From: Kitasatospora phosalacinea
GTDB lineage: Bacteria; Actinomycetota; Actinomycetes; Streptomycetales; Streptomycetaceae
NCBI RefSeq assembly: GCF_000716545.1
Contig: NZ_JNWZ01000038.1
Location: 39,917-103,916 of the forward strand
Length of the DNA: 64,000 nt
Direction: 5' to 3'
The position numbers were made by a program, and so were the translations under genes. Under the pieces are notes generated by a model. It saw only the letters and a program-made list of their open reading frames with translations, was not told the origin of the DNA and ran no database searches. This document shows, one piece after another, positions 57,660 through 64,000 of the stretch (the first letter of the stretch is position 1; each line of letters starts with the position of its first letter).

Positions 57660-57878
57660 ATGCCTCGCTACGACTTCCGCTGCCGCTCCTGCGGCACCAC
57701 CTTCGAACTCAACCGGCCGATGGCCCGGGCGAACGACCCGGCCACCTGCCCCGAGGGCCACCCCGACACCGTCAAGCTGCTCTCCACCGTCGCCGTCACC
57801 GGCGCGAAGGCCTCCGCGCCGTCCCCCGCCGGCGGTGGCGGGGGCGGCGGCTGCTGCGGCGGGGGCTGCTGCGGGTAG
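57660..57878 (+). CDS. FmdB-type zinc-ribbon protein
   Basis: A 72-residue protein. N-terminal FmdB zinc ribbon MPRYDFRCRSCGTTFELNRP followed by TCPEGH (C-x2-C and C-x3-H). Unusual C-terminus: a Gly-run then CCGGGCCG, two vicinal cysteine pairs that might bind metal. ATG at 57660, 25 nt after the coiled-coil gene. Role unknown, perhaps regulatory. Confidence 0.85.
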   Translation: MPRYDFRCRSCGTTFELNRPMARANDPATCPEGHPDTVKLLSTVAVTGAKASAPSPAGGGGGGGCCGGGCCG

Positions 57879-57972
57879 CCGCACGCCCGGGGCGCCGGGG
57901 CGGTGTCGGCGCCGCCGCCGGTGACGGTTCCGGCGCGGTGCCGGGGCCGGTTCCGCCGCCGGGGCCGGAACC

Positions 57973-58791
57973 TCAGCTGATGTGCTTGAGCACCTGGCGG
58001 AGGATCTCCTCCCCCGCGCCCACCCCGGTCTCGCTGAGCGCGGTGACGCTCGGCGCCGTCCAGCCGGTCTCGGCGAGTTCGCCGTGCCCCGGCCGCCAGG
58101 CCAGGTCCGCGGCGAGCAGGAGTTCGGCGTCCAGCAGGGAGTCGCCGGCCGCCAGGACCGTCCCGGCGCCGCTGCGCCGCCGCACCTCGTCCAGGGCCGC
58201 GCCCTTGGAGAGCGGCGCGGGCACGGCGTAGACCTTGCGGCCCTGGAGGGAGACCGTCCAGCCGCGCTCGGCGCACCAGGCGGTGAGCTCGCCGATCCAG
58301 CCGGGCGGGAGTTCGGCGCGCTCGACCACCAGGTAGGCGAACAGCTCGTCGGCGACGCGCCGCTTGTGGGTCCACTCCGGGTCGGCGGCCAGGGCGAGGT
58401 GCTCGACGACCTGGGCGAGCGGGGCGCTCTCCGCGTCGAGCCGGGTGCGGACCTGCCGCTGCCAGTCCTGGTCGGGGACGCCGTCGACCAGCAGGTGGCC
58501 GCCGTTGGCGCAGACCGCGTACGGGGGGATCCAGTCCGCGGTGGGGCCGGGGAGGTGGATCCGCTCGTACTGGGCGCGGGTGCGGGTGGTGACCGGGACG
58601 ACCGGGGCGAGGGCCGCGATCTCGGCGAGCAGGGCGGCGGCCTGCTCGGTCATGAAGGAGAGCGCCTTGCCGTCGTGCACCTCCACCGCGAGCAGCCGGG
58701 GGGCGAGCCGGTCGGGCACGTCCAGGCCGAGGGCGCGGTTGGAGTAGACGAGGGTGCGGTCGAGGTCGCTGGCGACCAGGAACTGCGGCAC
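57973..58791 (-). CDS. HAD-family phosphatase of the Ter-associated cluster
   Basis: A 272-residue HAD hydrolase. Motif I VASDLDRTL (Asp9, Asp11), motif II PVTTRTRAQY, a cap domain, the motif III Lys in LSKGAALDEV, and motif IV LAAGDSLLDAELL. This sucrose-phosphate-phosphatase-like HAD is a standard member of the tellurium-resistance-associated biosynthetic cluster. GTG at 58791, 30 nt after the upstream gene's stop. Last gene of a four-gene minus-strand operon; probably dephosphorylates a nucleoside-like intermediate (prediction from comparative genomics of Ter systems). Confidence 0.85.
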   Translation of the reverse strand: MPQFLVASDLDRTLVYSNRALGLDVPDRLAPRLLAVEVHDGKALSFMTEQAAALLAEIAALAPVVPVTTRTRAQYERIHLPGPTADWIPPYAVCANGGHLLVDGVPDQDWQRQVRTRLDAESAPLAQVVEHLALAADPEWTHKRRVADELFAYLVVERAELPPGWIGELTAWCAERGWTVSLQGRKVYAVPAPLSKGAALDEVRRRSGAGTVLAAGDSLLDAELLLAADLAWRPGHGELAETGWTAPSVTALSETGVGAGEEILRQVLKHIS

Positions 58792-58821
58792 GGGCGGGGT
58801 CTCCTTCGTTCGGGGGCGGGG

Positions 58822-60015
58822 TCAGGTCTGGACGGCGGTGCCGTCCGCGCCGGTGGCGCCACGGGTGTAGCGCGGGTGGATCAGGCCGACGCAGGTGTAG
58901 GGCAGGTCGTCGGTCTCCTCGACCGGGACGCCGCGCTGCTCGGCCAGCAGCCGGACGTGGTCGAGGTCGGCTCCGGCGCCGCGGCGGGCGAGGATCCGCC
59001 AGGGGACGCGGCGCAGCAGGACGCGGGTGGTCTCGCCGACGCCGGGCTTGACCAGGTTGACGCTGTCGATGCCGTACTCGGCGCTGATCCGTTCGACGGC
59101 GGCCCAGCCCTCCCAGGTGGGGGTGCGGTCGGCGGTGGCGAGCCGGGCGGTCTCGGCGGCGACGGCCTCGGCGACGGCGGGGAACGCGGCGGCGACGGTG
59201 TCGACGAAGTGGCGGGAGACGTCGGCCCCGGCCAGTTCGCGGTAGAACTTGGCGCCGTGGAACTCGTCCGGCCCGGTCAGGTCGGCGCGCAGCACGGTGC
59301 GGGAGACCAGGCCGGAGACGGTGGAGTTGAGGCAGGCGGAGGGGATCAGGAAGTCGTCCCGGGTGCCGTAGGTGCGCACGCAGCCGCCGGGGTCGGCGAG
59401 GACGGCGAGCTCGGGGTCGAAGCCGGTGCCGGCCAGGGCCTGTTCGAGTTCGCGGGTGATGGCGCCCTTGCCCGTCCAGCCGTCGACGAAGACCACGTCG
59501 GCGGGGCGGTGGTGGGCGGCGAGGTGGCGCAGGGCGACCTGGTCGATGCCGCGGCCGCGGACGATGGAGACGGTGTAGTGCGGCACGTCGAGGCCGTGGG
59601 CGTGGGCGAGCCAGCGGCGGATCAGGATGCCGACGGGGGTGCCGGCCCGGGCGAGCGAGGCGAGCACCAGGTGCGGGCCGCGTTCGCGCAGCAGCGTCTC
59701 GGCGACGGTGCCGACGGCGGTGGCCAGGCGGGTCGCGGAGGCGTCGAGGGCGGTGTGGAAGAGCTGCTGGTAGGCGGCGTCGGGCTGGTACTCGACGGGC
59801 AGCGACTCGGCGTAGTGGGCGCCGCCGGACTGCACGGCCTCCTCGCGCTCCTCGGTGGGCGCTTCGAGGTGGACGTCGGAGAGGTCCTTGAGCAGCCAGG
59901 TGACGTCGGCGGCCGGGTAGCTGGAGAAGGCCGGCCCGTGCAGCGGGCGGGCGGCGGTCGGGGAGGGGGCGGTGTGCGCGGTCATGCTGGGTGCCTTCGA
60001 CGGGGTACGGGTCAT
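58822..60015 (-). CDS. StiP/PELOTA-type protein of the Ter-associated cluster
   Basis: A 397-residue protein. N-terminal part has SSYPAADVTWLLKDLSDVHL and EEREEAVQSGGAHYAESLPV (StiP family, predicted cysteine-protease-like), followed by LVLASLARAGTPVGILIRRW, VDGWTGKGAITRELEQALAG, ADPGGCVRTYGTRDDFLIPS, and a C-terminal segment resembling the PELOTA RNA-binding region (VNLVKPGVGETTRVLLRRVP). The ATG at 60015 overlaps the PRTase stop (ATGA). Always found with PRTase, HAD and HpcH genes in Ter clusters; its reaction is not established. Confidence 0.8.
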   Translation of the reverse strand: MTRTPSKAPSMTAHTAPSPTAARPLHGPAFSSYPAADVTWLLKDLSDVHLEAPTEEREEAVQSGGAHYAESLPVEYQPDAAYQQLFHTALDASATRLATAVGTVAETLLRERGPHLVLASLARAGTPVGILIRRWLAHAHGLDVPHYTVSIVRGRGIDQVALRHLAAHHRPADVVFVDGWTGKGAITRELEQALAGTGFDPELAVLADPGGCVRTYGTRDDFLIPSACLNSTVSGLVSRTVLRADLTGPDEFHGAKFYRELAGADVSRHFVDTVAAAFPAVAEAVAAETARLATADRTPTWEGWAAVERISAEYGIDSVNLVKPGVGETTRVLLRRVPWRILARRGAGADLDHVRLLAEQRGVPVEETDDLPYTCVGLIHPRYTRGATGADGTAVQT

Positions 60016-61340
60016 GCTCGGGCAGCGGGGCGTCGGGCGGGTGGCTCGGGGCGGTACGACGGGAGAACGGCGAGCACCACCCGGTCGGTGGTGGTGCGCA
60101 GGGCGGGCAGCAGGGCGTCGGGGCCGTGGTGCAGGGCGGGGGTGTCCGCGGGGTCGTCGACGACCAGGACGACGGTGTCGAAGCGGCGGGCGGGGTCGGC
60201 GCCGGGGGCGACGTTGTAGGCGTAGCGCTCGGTGGAGCGGTCGGCCGGGTCGTCGTGGGCGGCGAAGGCGAGCCGGGTGCGGATGGCGTAGCCGGGCTCG
60301 TCGAGGGCGAACACCGGGGAGCGGGTGGTGGTGGAGAAGCGCACCTCGGTGTCGGGGCGGGCGTGCTGCAGCGCTTCGGCGAGCCGGAGCGGGGCGTACA
60401 TCAGCTCTTCGCAGCCGAGCACCAGGACCCGGCCGGGGCGGGGGCCGACGGCGGCCGCGAGCGCGGTGCCGAGGGCGGGCAGGGCCGCGTCGAGGCGGCG
60501 TCGGTGGTCGGGGGTGAAGCCGTGCCGGCCGCCGTCGGGCAGGTCGGCGGGCCAGGGCAGGTCGAGCCTGACCAGTTCGCCGGGCGGGCCGGCGGAGGGC
60601 CGCGGGGCGGGGGCGGCCTCGATCAGCTCCCGGGCCCGCTCCAGCACGCCCTCGGGCAGTTCGACGCCGCCGGCGGCGGTGGCGACCAGGTCGAGGCGGG
60701 CGCCGAGCGCGGCGGCCGCGGCGTGCAGCCGCTCGCGGTCGGCGGGGGTGCGCAGGTCGACCAGGGCGACGGCGACGTACCGCTCGCGCGGGTGGGCGGC
60801 GTGCAGGGCGCGGATGGTGTTGATGACGGTGGTGCCGGTGGAGAACTCGTCGTCGACCAGCACCAGCGGGCCGTCGCCGGCCAGCAGCAGCGGGTCCTCG
60901 GGGAGCAACAGGTGGCTGGTGGCGTGCGAGTGCTCCTCCTCGAAGCCGCCGAGCGGGGCGACGCCGGGGACGGGCCGCCGGGTGGAGTGCAGGTAGGGGG
61001 CGTCGAGCCCGTCGGCGACGCTGTGGCCGAGGGCGGTGGCGGTCTCGGCGTACCCGAGCACCACGGCCCGCGCGGCCTCCTCGGGGCCGAGCAGCGCGGC
61101 GACCCGGCGGCCGAGGTCGAGCCCGGTGCCGTGCACCGTCGCGGGCCGCTGCGGGACGTGCTTGCCCAGCACCCGGGAGACCAGCAGGTGGGCGCGCTTG
61201 GGGTTGACCCGCAGGGCGAGGCCGATCAGCCCGGTCAGTTCGGGCCCGCCGGTGAGGCGCAGGCCGAGCCGGTCGGTGACCCACTGGCCCGTCCAGGGCT
61301 CGGCCCCGACGGGCCCGGGGGCGGTGGTGTCGGCGGTCAT
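60012..61340 (-). CDS. Phosphoribosyltransferase of the Ter-associated cluster
   Basis: A 442-residue protein. An N-terminal PRTase domain (VLGKHVPQRP, GYAETATALGHSVADGL and the PRPP-binding loop LVLVDDEFSTGTTVINTIRA at 159-178) is joined to a C-terminal TRSP-like domain (RVLVLGCEELMYAPLRLAEA, VRFSTTTRSPVFALDEPGYA). PRTase-TRSP fusions are diagnostic of the Ter-linked predicted nucleoside-like metabolite pathway. ATG at 61340 with GAGGAG upstream; 4-nt overlap with the StiP gene. Probably uses PRPP to make an N-glycosidic bond; substrate unknown. Confidence 0.87.
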   Translation of the reverse strand: MTADTTAPGPVGAEPWTGQWVTDRLGLRLTGGPELTGLIGLALRVNPKRAHLLVSRVLGKHVPQRPATVHGTGLDLGRRVAALLGPEEAARAVVLGYAETATALGHSVADGLDAPYLHSTRRPVPGVAPLGGFEEEHSHATSHLLLPEDPLLLAGDGPLVLVDDEFSTGTTVINTIRALHAAHPRERYVAVALVDLRTPADRERLHAAAAALGARLDLVATAAGGVELPEGVLERARELIEAAPAPRPSAGPPGELVRLDLPWPADLPDGGRHGFTPDHRRRLDAALPALGTALAAAVGPRPGRVLVLGCEELMYAPLRLAEALQHARPDTEVRFSTTTRSPVFALDEPGYAIRTRLAFAAHDDPADRSTERYAYNVAPGADPARRFDTVVLVVDDPADTPALHHGPDALLPALRTTTDRVVLAVLPSYRPEPPARRPAARA

Positions 61341-61617
61341 CGGGGCTCCTCTCGACGAGCACGGTGGCACGGAAGGCGGTGCGGATGGTGCTGGTGGTGC
61401 TGGTAGTGCTGGTGGTGCCAATGGGACGGACGCGGACGCGCGGGTGTGCGGTTCGGGTTCGAGCGTACGGGGCGCGCCGGGACCCCCGGATCACCCGACC
61501 GGCCGGGAAGCCCGCGCCGACCGGCCGGGAAGCCCGCGCCGACCGGCCGACCCGCCCGTCGTCCGACCGGCTGATGCGGCATCGGCCGAACCGGCCGCGG
61601 CGGGCAGTCCGGCCGGT
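61341..61617. repeat. Spacer with two exact 22-bp direct repeats
   Basis: In the 277-bp gap between the PRTase and HpcH genes, 61497-61518 and 61519-61540 are identical tandem copies (starting GACCGGCCGGGAAGCC), with a partial third copy to 61552. A short GGTGCTGGT-type repeat lies at 61385-61420. No gene is seen. Confidence 0.65.
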
Positions 61618-62790
61618 TCAGCCGATGCAGGCGGACAGCAGCTCCGCGAAGGTGACCTCGGGGCGGGCGACGCCGAACACCTCGGCCCGCAGCAGCACCC
61701 GCTCGGCCCAGGCCCGGTGCGGCTTGGCCTCGTTCATCTTGTTGGTGTACGCGGAGCGGCTGACCCCGCCGCCGCCGCGGTGCTGCTGCAGGATGTCCTG
61801 CGCGTCGCACAGCTCCTCGTGGGTGACCACGGACAGCGCGTGCACGGCGGCGACGTGGCTGGGGTGGATGCAGGTCTTGCCGAGCAGCCCGTTGGCCCGG
61901 TCGAGCTCGATCTCCCGGATCAGCCCGTCCAGGTCGTGCTCGATCAGCCGCTGGCGGACCCGGTCGGCGGGCGGGATGACCTCGGCGAACGGGGTGCGGC
62001 GCAGCTGGGGCTTGAACATCCGCTCCTGGAGCGGGAAGTACTCCCAGACCGGCCCGGTGACGGTGTGCCCGGTGCCGTCGGCCCGGCCGAGCACGTTGAC
62101 CACGTCCCCGATCACGCCGGCCACCAGGGCGACGTCGTAGGCGGTCAGGTCGGGCGAGCGGCGCAGCCCGTACGCGGAGCACAGGTCGGTGACGCCGAGC
62201 CGGACGGCCAGGACGCGTCCGCGGTGCTTGTCGAGCAGCCGGGCGATGCCGTGCAACTGCTCGCGGCGGCTCTCCAGGTGGGCGAGTTCGGGCGATTCGA
62301 GCACCGGCATGACGAACAGCCGCTGCCCGGTGCGCTCCTCGGCGCCGGTCAGCGCCTCCAGGAAGGGCAGCCCGCTGTCCTCGGTGAACTTGGGCACCAC
62401 GAAGCCGCTGAGCAGGCGCAGCGCGGGGCCCAGCCGTCCGGTCAGGTCGGTGATCTGCTCGGGGGTCCGGACCCGGACGAACAGCAGCGGCAGTTCGGCG
62501 TCGGCGCCCTGCTCGGCGAGCGCGGTGAGCTGGTCCACCAGGTTCCGTTCGGCGTCGTCGACCTCGTGGTCGGCGATCGCGTCCTCCAGGCAGAGCACCA
62601 TGGAGACCACGCCGCGGGCGGCCTGCTTGAGGACGTCCCGGGCCAGGGTGGGCCGGGTGGCGGGGCTGTAGAGCGTGGCTCCGAGGGCGGTGGCGAGGAC
62701 GGCCGCCTCGCTGTCGCGGTCGAAGGCGGCGGGCTGCTCGTGAAAGAGCCGGCTGCGGACGTCGTCCGCGAGATGCCCGAAGTGGCGCAA
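61618..62790 (-). CDS. HpcH/HpaI aldolase / citrate-lyase-beta-like protein of the Ter cluster
   Basis: A 390-residue TIM-barrel protein of the C-C-bond lyase family: ATLYSPATRPTLARDVLKQA, GVVSMVLCLEDAIADHEVDD (metal-binding Glu-Asp), LSGFVVPKFTEDSG, VMPVLESPELAHLESR, and GLLGKTCIHPSHVAAVHALS (catalytic-loop region). I propose a TTG start at 62790 (LRHFGHLADD), since GGGAG lies 6 nt upstream and related proteins begin MRHFGH; an ATG at 62856 is the alternative. First gene of the minus-strand Ter-associated operon, divergent from terD. Confidence 0.87.
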   Translation of the reverse strand: MRHFGHLADDVRSRLFHEQPAAFDRDSEAAVLATALGATLYSPATRPTLARDVLKQAARGVVSMVLCLEDAIADHEVDDAERNLVDQLTALAEQGADAELPLLFVRVRTPEQITDLTGRLGPALRLLSGFVVPKFTEDSGLPFLEALTGAEERTGQRLFVMPVLESPELAHLESRREQLHGIARLLDKHRGRVLAVRLGVTDLCSAYGLRRSPDLTAYDVALVAGVIGDVVNVLGRADGTGHTVTGPVWEYFPLQERMFKPQLRRTPFAEVIPPADRVRQRLIEHDLDGLIREIELDRANGLLGKTCIHPSHVAAVHALSVVTHEELCDAQDILQQHRGGGGVSRSAYTNKMNEAKPHRAWAERVLLRAEVFGVARPEVTFAELLSACIG

Positions 62791-63148
62791 GGTGCTCTCC
62801 CGCTGTGGTCTGGTGGGCCCGCCGGCGGCGGGAACGGCTGCCGCCTCTCTGTCCATGGGACGGTCGGCACGGCCGGAAAGTTCGCCGGAGCGCGCACGCC
62901 GTCGCCGGGTGGGGAGCACCGGGGGCCGTTGGCCGCTTATCGTACGGCCGGATGACCTCGACCGAAGAGTTCGAAACATCGAATTCTCGCAAGGTTGTCA
63001 GCGCCGTCACCGAGCCCGCCGGGCACCCCGGCCCGCGGCACCGCCGGCGCCCGCGCCACCGGCACCCGGCGGGGCCTCCCCGACGGGGCGCGCCGATGAC
63101 GCGCCCCGCGTTGTCCCGGGCCCCCGGCAGGCGGCAGGATGGTGCGCT
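62791..63148. other. Divergent promoter region between Ter-cluster genes
   Basis: 358 bp between the HpcH gene and terD. An AT-richer stretch at about 62965-63000 (GAGTTCGAAACATCGAATTC, containing a near-palindromic GAATTC/TTCGAA cluster) could hold promoters. I see no gene or clear riboswitch. Confidence 0.4.
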
Positions 63149-64000
63149 ATGACGCACGTGATGGCGAAGGGCGCCAACATCCCGCTGACGGCGGCCGCCG
63201 TCCGTGCCGTCCTGCGGTGGACGGACAGCCCGGGCACCCCGGACGTGGACGCCTCGGCCCTGCTGGTGACCGCCCACGGCAAGGTCCGCGACGACTCCGA
63301 CTTCGTGTTCTACAACCAGCCCCGGCACCCGTCCGGCCTGGTCCGGCACCTGCCCAAGCAGGTCGCGGACGGGACGGTCCGGGACGGGCTGGAGATCGAC
63401 CTGTCCCAACTGCCCGCCGAGGTCGACCGGGTGGTGCTGGCCGGTTCGGCGGAGGGCGGCGCCTTCCCCGCGGTGCCCGACCTGCGGGTGCTGCTGTTCG
63501 ACGCGGCCGCGCCCGAAGGGTCGCCCGCGCTGGCCGAGTTCGTGGTGGACGAGGGCGAGCAGGTGACCGCGCTGGTCGCCGCCGAGCTCTACCGCCGGGC
63601 CGGCGGCTGGAAGTTCCGCGCGGTCGGCCAGGGCTACGTGGACGGGCTGCTCGCGCTGGCCACCGACTTCGGCATCACGGTCGAGGACGAGGACGCCGCC
63701 CCGGGCGGCTCCGCGGTCGACCTGACCGACCGCGGCGGCGACCCGCGCGTCCCCGCCCAGGCCCCGCAGTCGCAGCCCGCCGCCCAGCCCCAGTCGCAGC
63801 CGCAGTCGCAGGCGCAGTCGCTCCCGGTCGACGAGGACGACTGGACGATCGCCCCGGCGACACCGCTGCCGACCCCGCAGACCGCCCCGCCCGCCCCGGA
63901 GCCCCAGCCGGTCCAGGCCGCCCAGCCGGTCCGGCCCCCCGCCGCCCCCGCCCCGCCCCCCCCGCCCCCCCCCCCGCCGCCGCCGCCCCGCCCACCACCC
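63149..64000 (+). CDS. TerD-domain protein with Pro/Gln-rich tail, partial
   Basis: Open from ATG 63149 to the right edge (284 codons) with no stop. Residues about 1-175 are a TerD/CABP domain: MAKGANIPLTAAAVRAVLRW, DASALLVTAHGKVRDDSDFV, FYNQPRHPSG, IDLSQLPAEVDRVVLAGSAE and RAGGWKFRAVGQGYVDGL. TerD domains bind Ca2+; Asp residues in VRDDSDFVFY fit. The tail is QSQPQSQAQS- and Pro-rich, ending in long C-runs (polyproline). Divergent from the HAD-StiP-PRTase-HpcH operon; together they form a Ter-type stress or membrane-linked sensing system. Confidence 0.88.
   Translation, partial: MTHVMAKGANIPLTAAAVRAVLRWTDSPGTPDVDASALLVTAHGKVRDDSDFVFYNQPRHPSGLVRHLPKQVADGTVRDGLEIDLSQLPAEVDRVVLAGSAEGGAFPAVPDLRVLLFDAAAPEGSPALAEFVVDEGEQVTALVAAELYRRAGGWKFRAVGQGYVDGLLALATDFGITVEDEDAAPGGSAVDLTDRGGDPRVPAQAPQSQPAAQPQSQPQSQAQSLPVDEDDWTIAPATPLPTPQTAPPAPEPQPVQAAQPVRPPAAPAPPPPPPPPPPPPRPPP

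Noticed and set aside
58822..61494. 890-residue minus-strand frame read as one protein
   Set aside because: The first half is an Arg/Pro-rich shadow of the PRTase gene; the real StiP protein starts at 60015.

Overview
The window is very GC-rich actinobacterial chromosome. GC-rich third codon positions, Streptomyces-type regulators (XRE-DUF5753-DUF397, MarR, MerR, TetR), DasR-like boxes in front of a secreted chitinase, and a Ter-type stress cluster all point to Streptomycetaceae (Streptomyces or Kitasatospora). This assignment is inferred from gene content and style. No rRNA or CRISPR is visible; one tRNA-Val(TAC) lies at 56137-56208.

Layout. (1) 1-3776: a minus-strand, translationally coupled trio (GT4 glycosyltransferase, SAM methyltransferase, toroid/prenyltransferase-like protein cut by the left edge) diverges from a KstR-like TetR gene, with a KstR-type operator between them. 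(2) 3779-9759: a cobalamin riboswitch followed by five overlapping or closely spaced genes: a secreted alpha-toroid protein, an SCO2322-type secreted protein, and ECF transporter T, double-A and S subunits. This looks like a B12-controlled uptake operon. (3) 9818-16796: small accessory genes, a fused XRE-DUF5753-DUF397 regulator next to a perfect palindrome, a two-gene AAA-ATPase/TOPRIM-like module that may be anti-phage defence, a DUF1772 protein and an AraC regulator. (4) 17028-33745: mostly core-like genes. These include a peptidoglycan-binding protein, a Mn riboswitch with a GDT1-family exporter, a FetB-like permease, a protein O-mannosyltransferase, a MerR fused to a sliding-clamp-like domain, an MFS/MarR pair, a GH18 chitinase under two DasR-type boxes, a lipoprotein, DoxX, barstar, MarC, an Lrp regulator with kynA-kynU, and an LPXTG-type choice-of-anchor-A surface protein. 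(5) 33927-34595: an Sfp-type phosphopantetheinyl transferase.

(6) 34596-45718 is an 11.1-kb accessory island. Its outermost 24 bp, including CTAG at each junction, are perfectly inverted copies of an IS701-family terminal repeat. Inside are a frameshifted IS701-family transposase with a decayed passenger, an IS5-type element with a -1 frameshift signal and a passenger gene, a STAND-type ATPase, and a catabolic or biosynthetic cassette: TetR, MFS exporter, SRPBCC protein, carotenoid oxygenase, secreted SRPBCC paralogue, membrane protein. The TetR and MFS genes share an operator motif. The island ends in a TetR fragment.

(7) 45755-57878 returns to core-like genes: an IMPase-like protein, a double-Lrp regulator, DUF2277, a trypsin-like protease, glyoxylate carboligase under a TTCCGC/GCGGAA palindrome, an NAD(P)-binding protein, an APC permease, a BAHD-like acyltransferase, a flavoprotein, tRNA-Val, a coiled-coil protein and an FmdB zinc ribbon. 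(8) 57973-64000 is a Ter-associated metabolite cluster (HAD, StiP/PELOTA-type, PRTase and HpcH/citrate-lyase genes on minus), divergent from a TerD protein that runs off the right edge.
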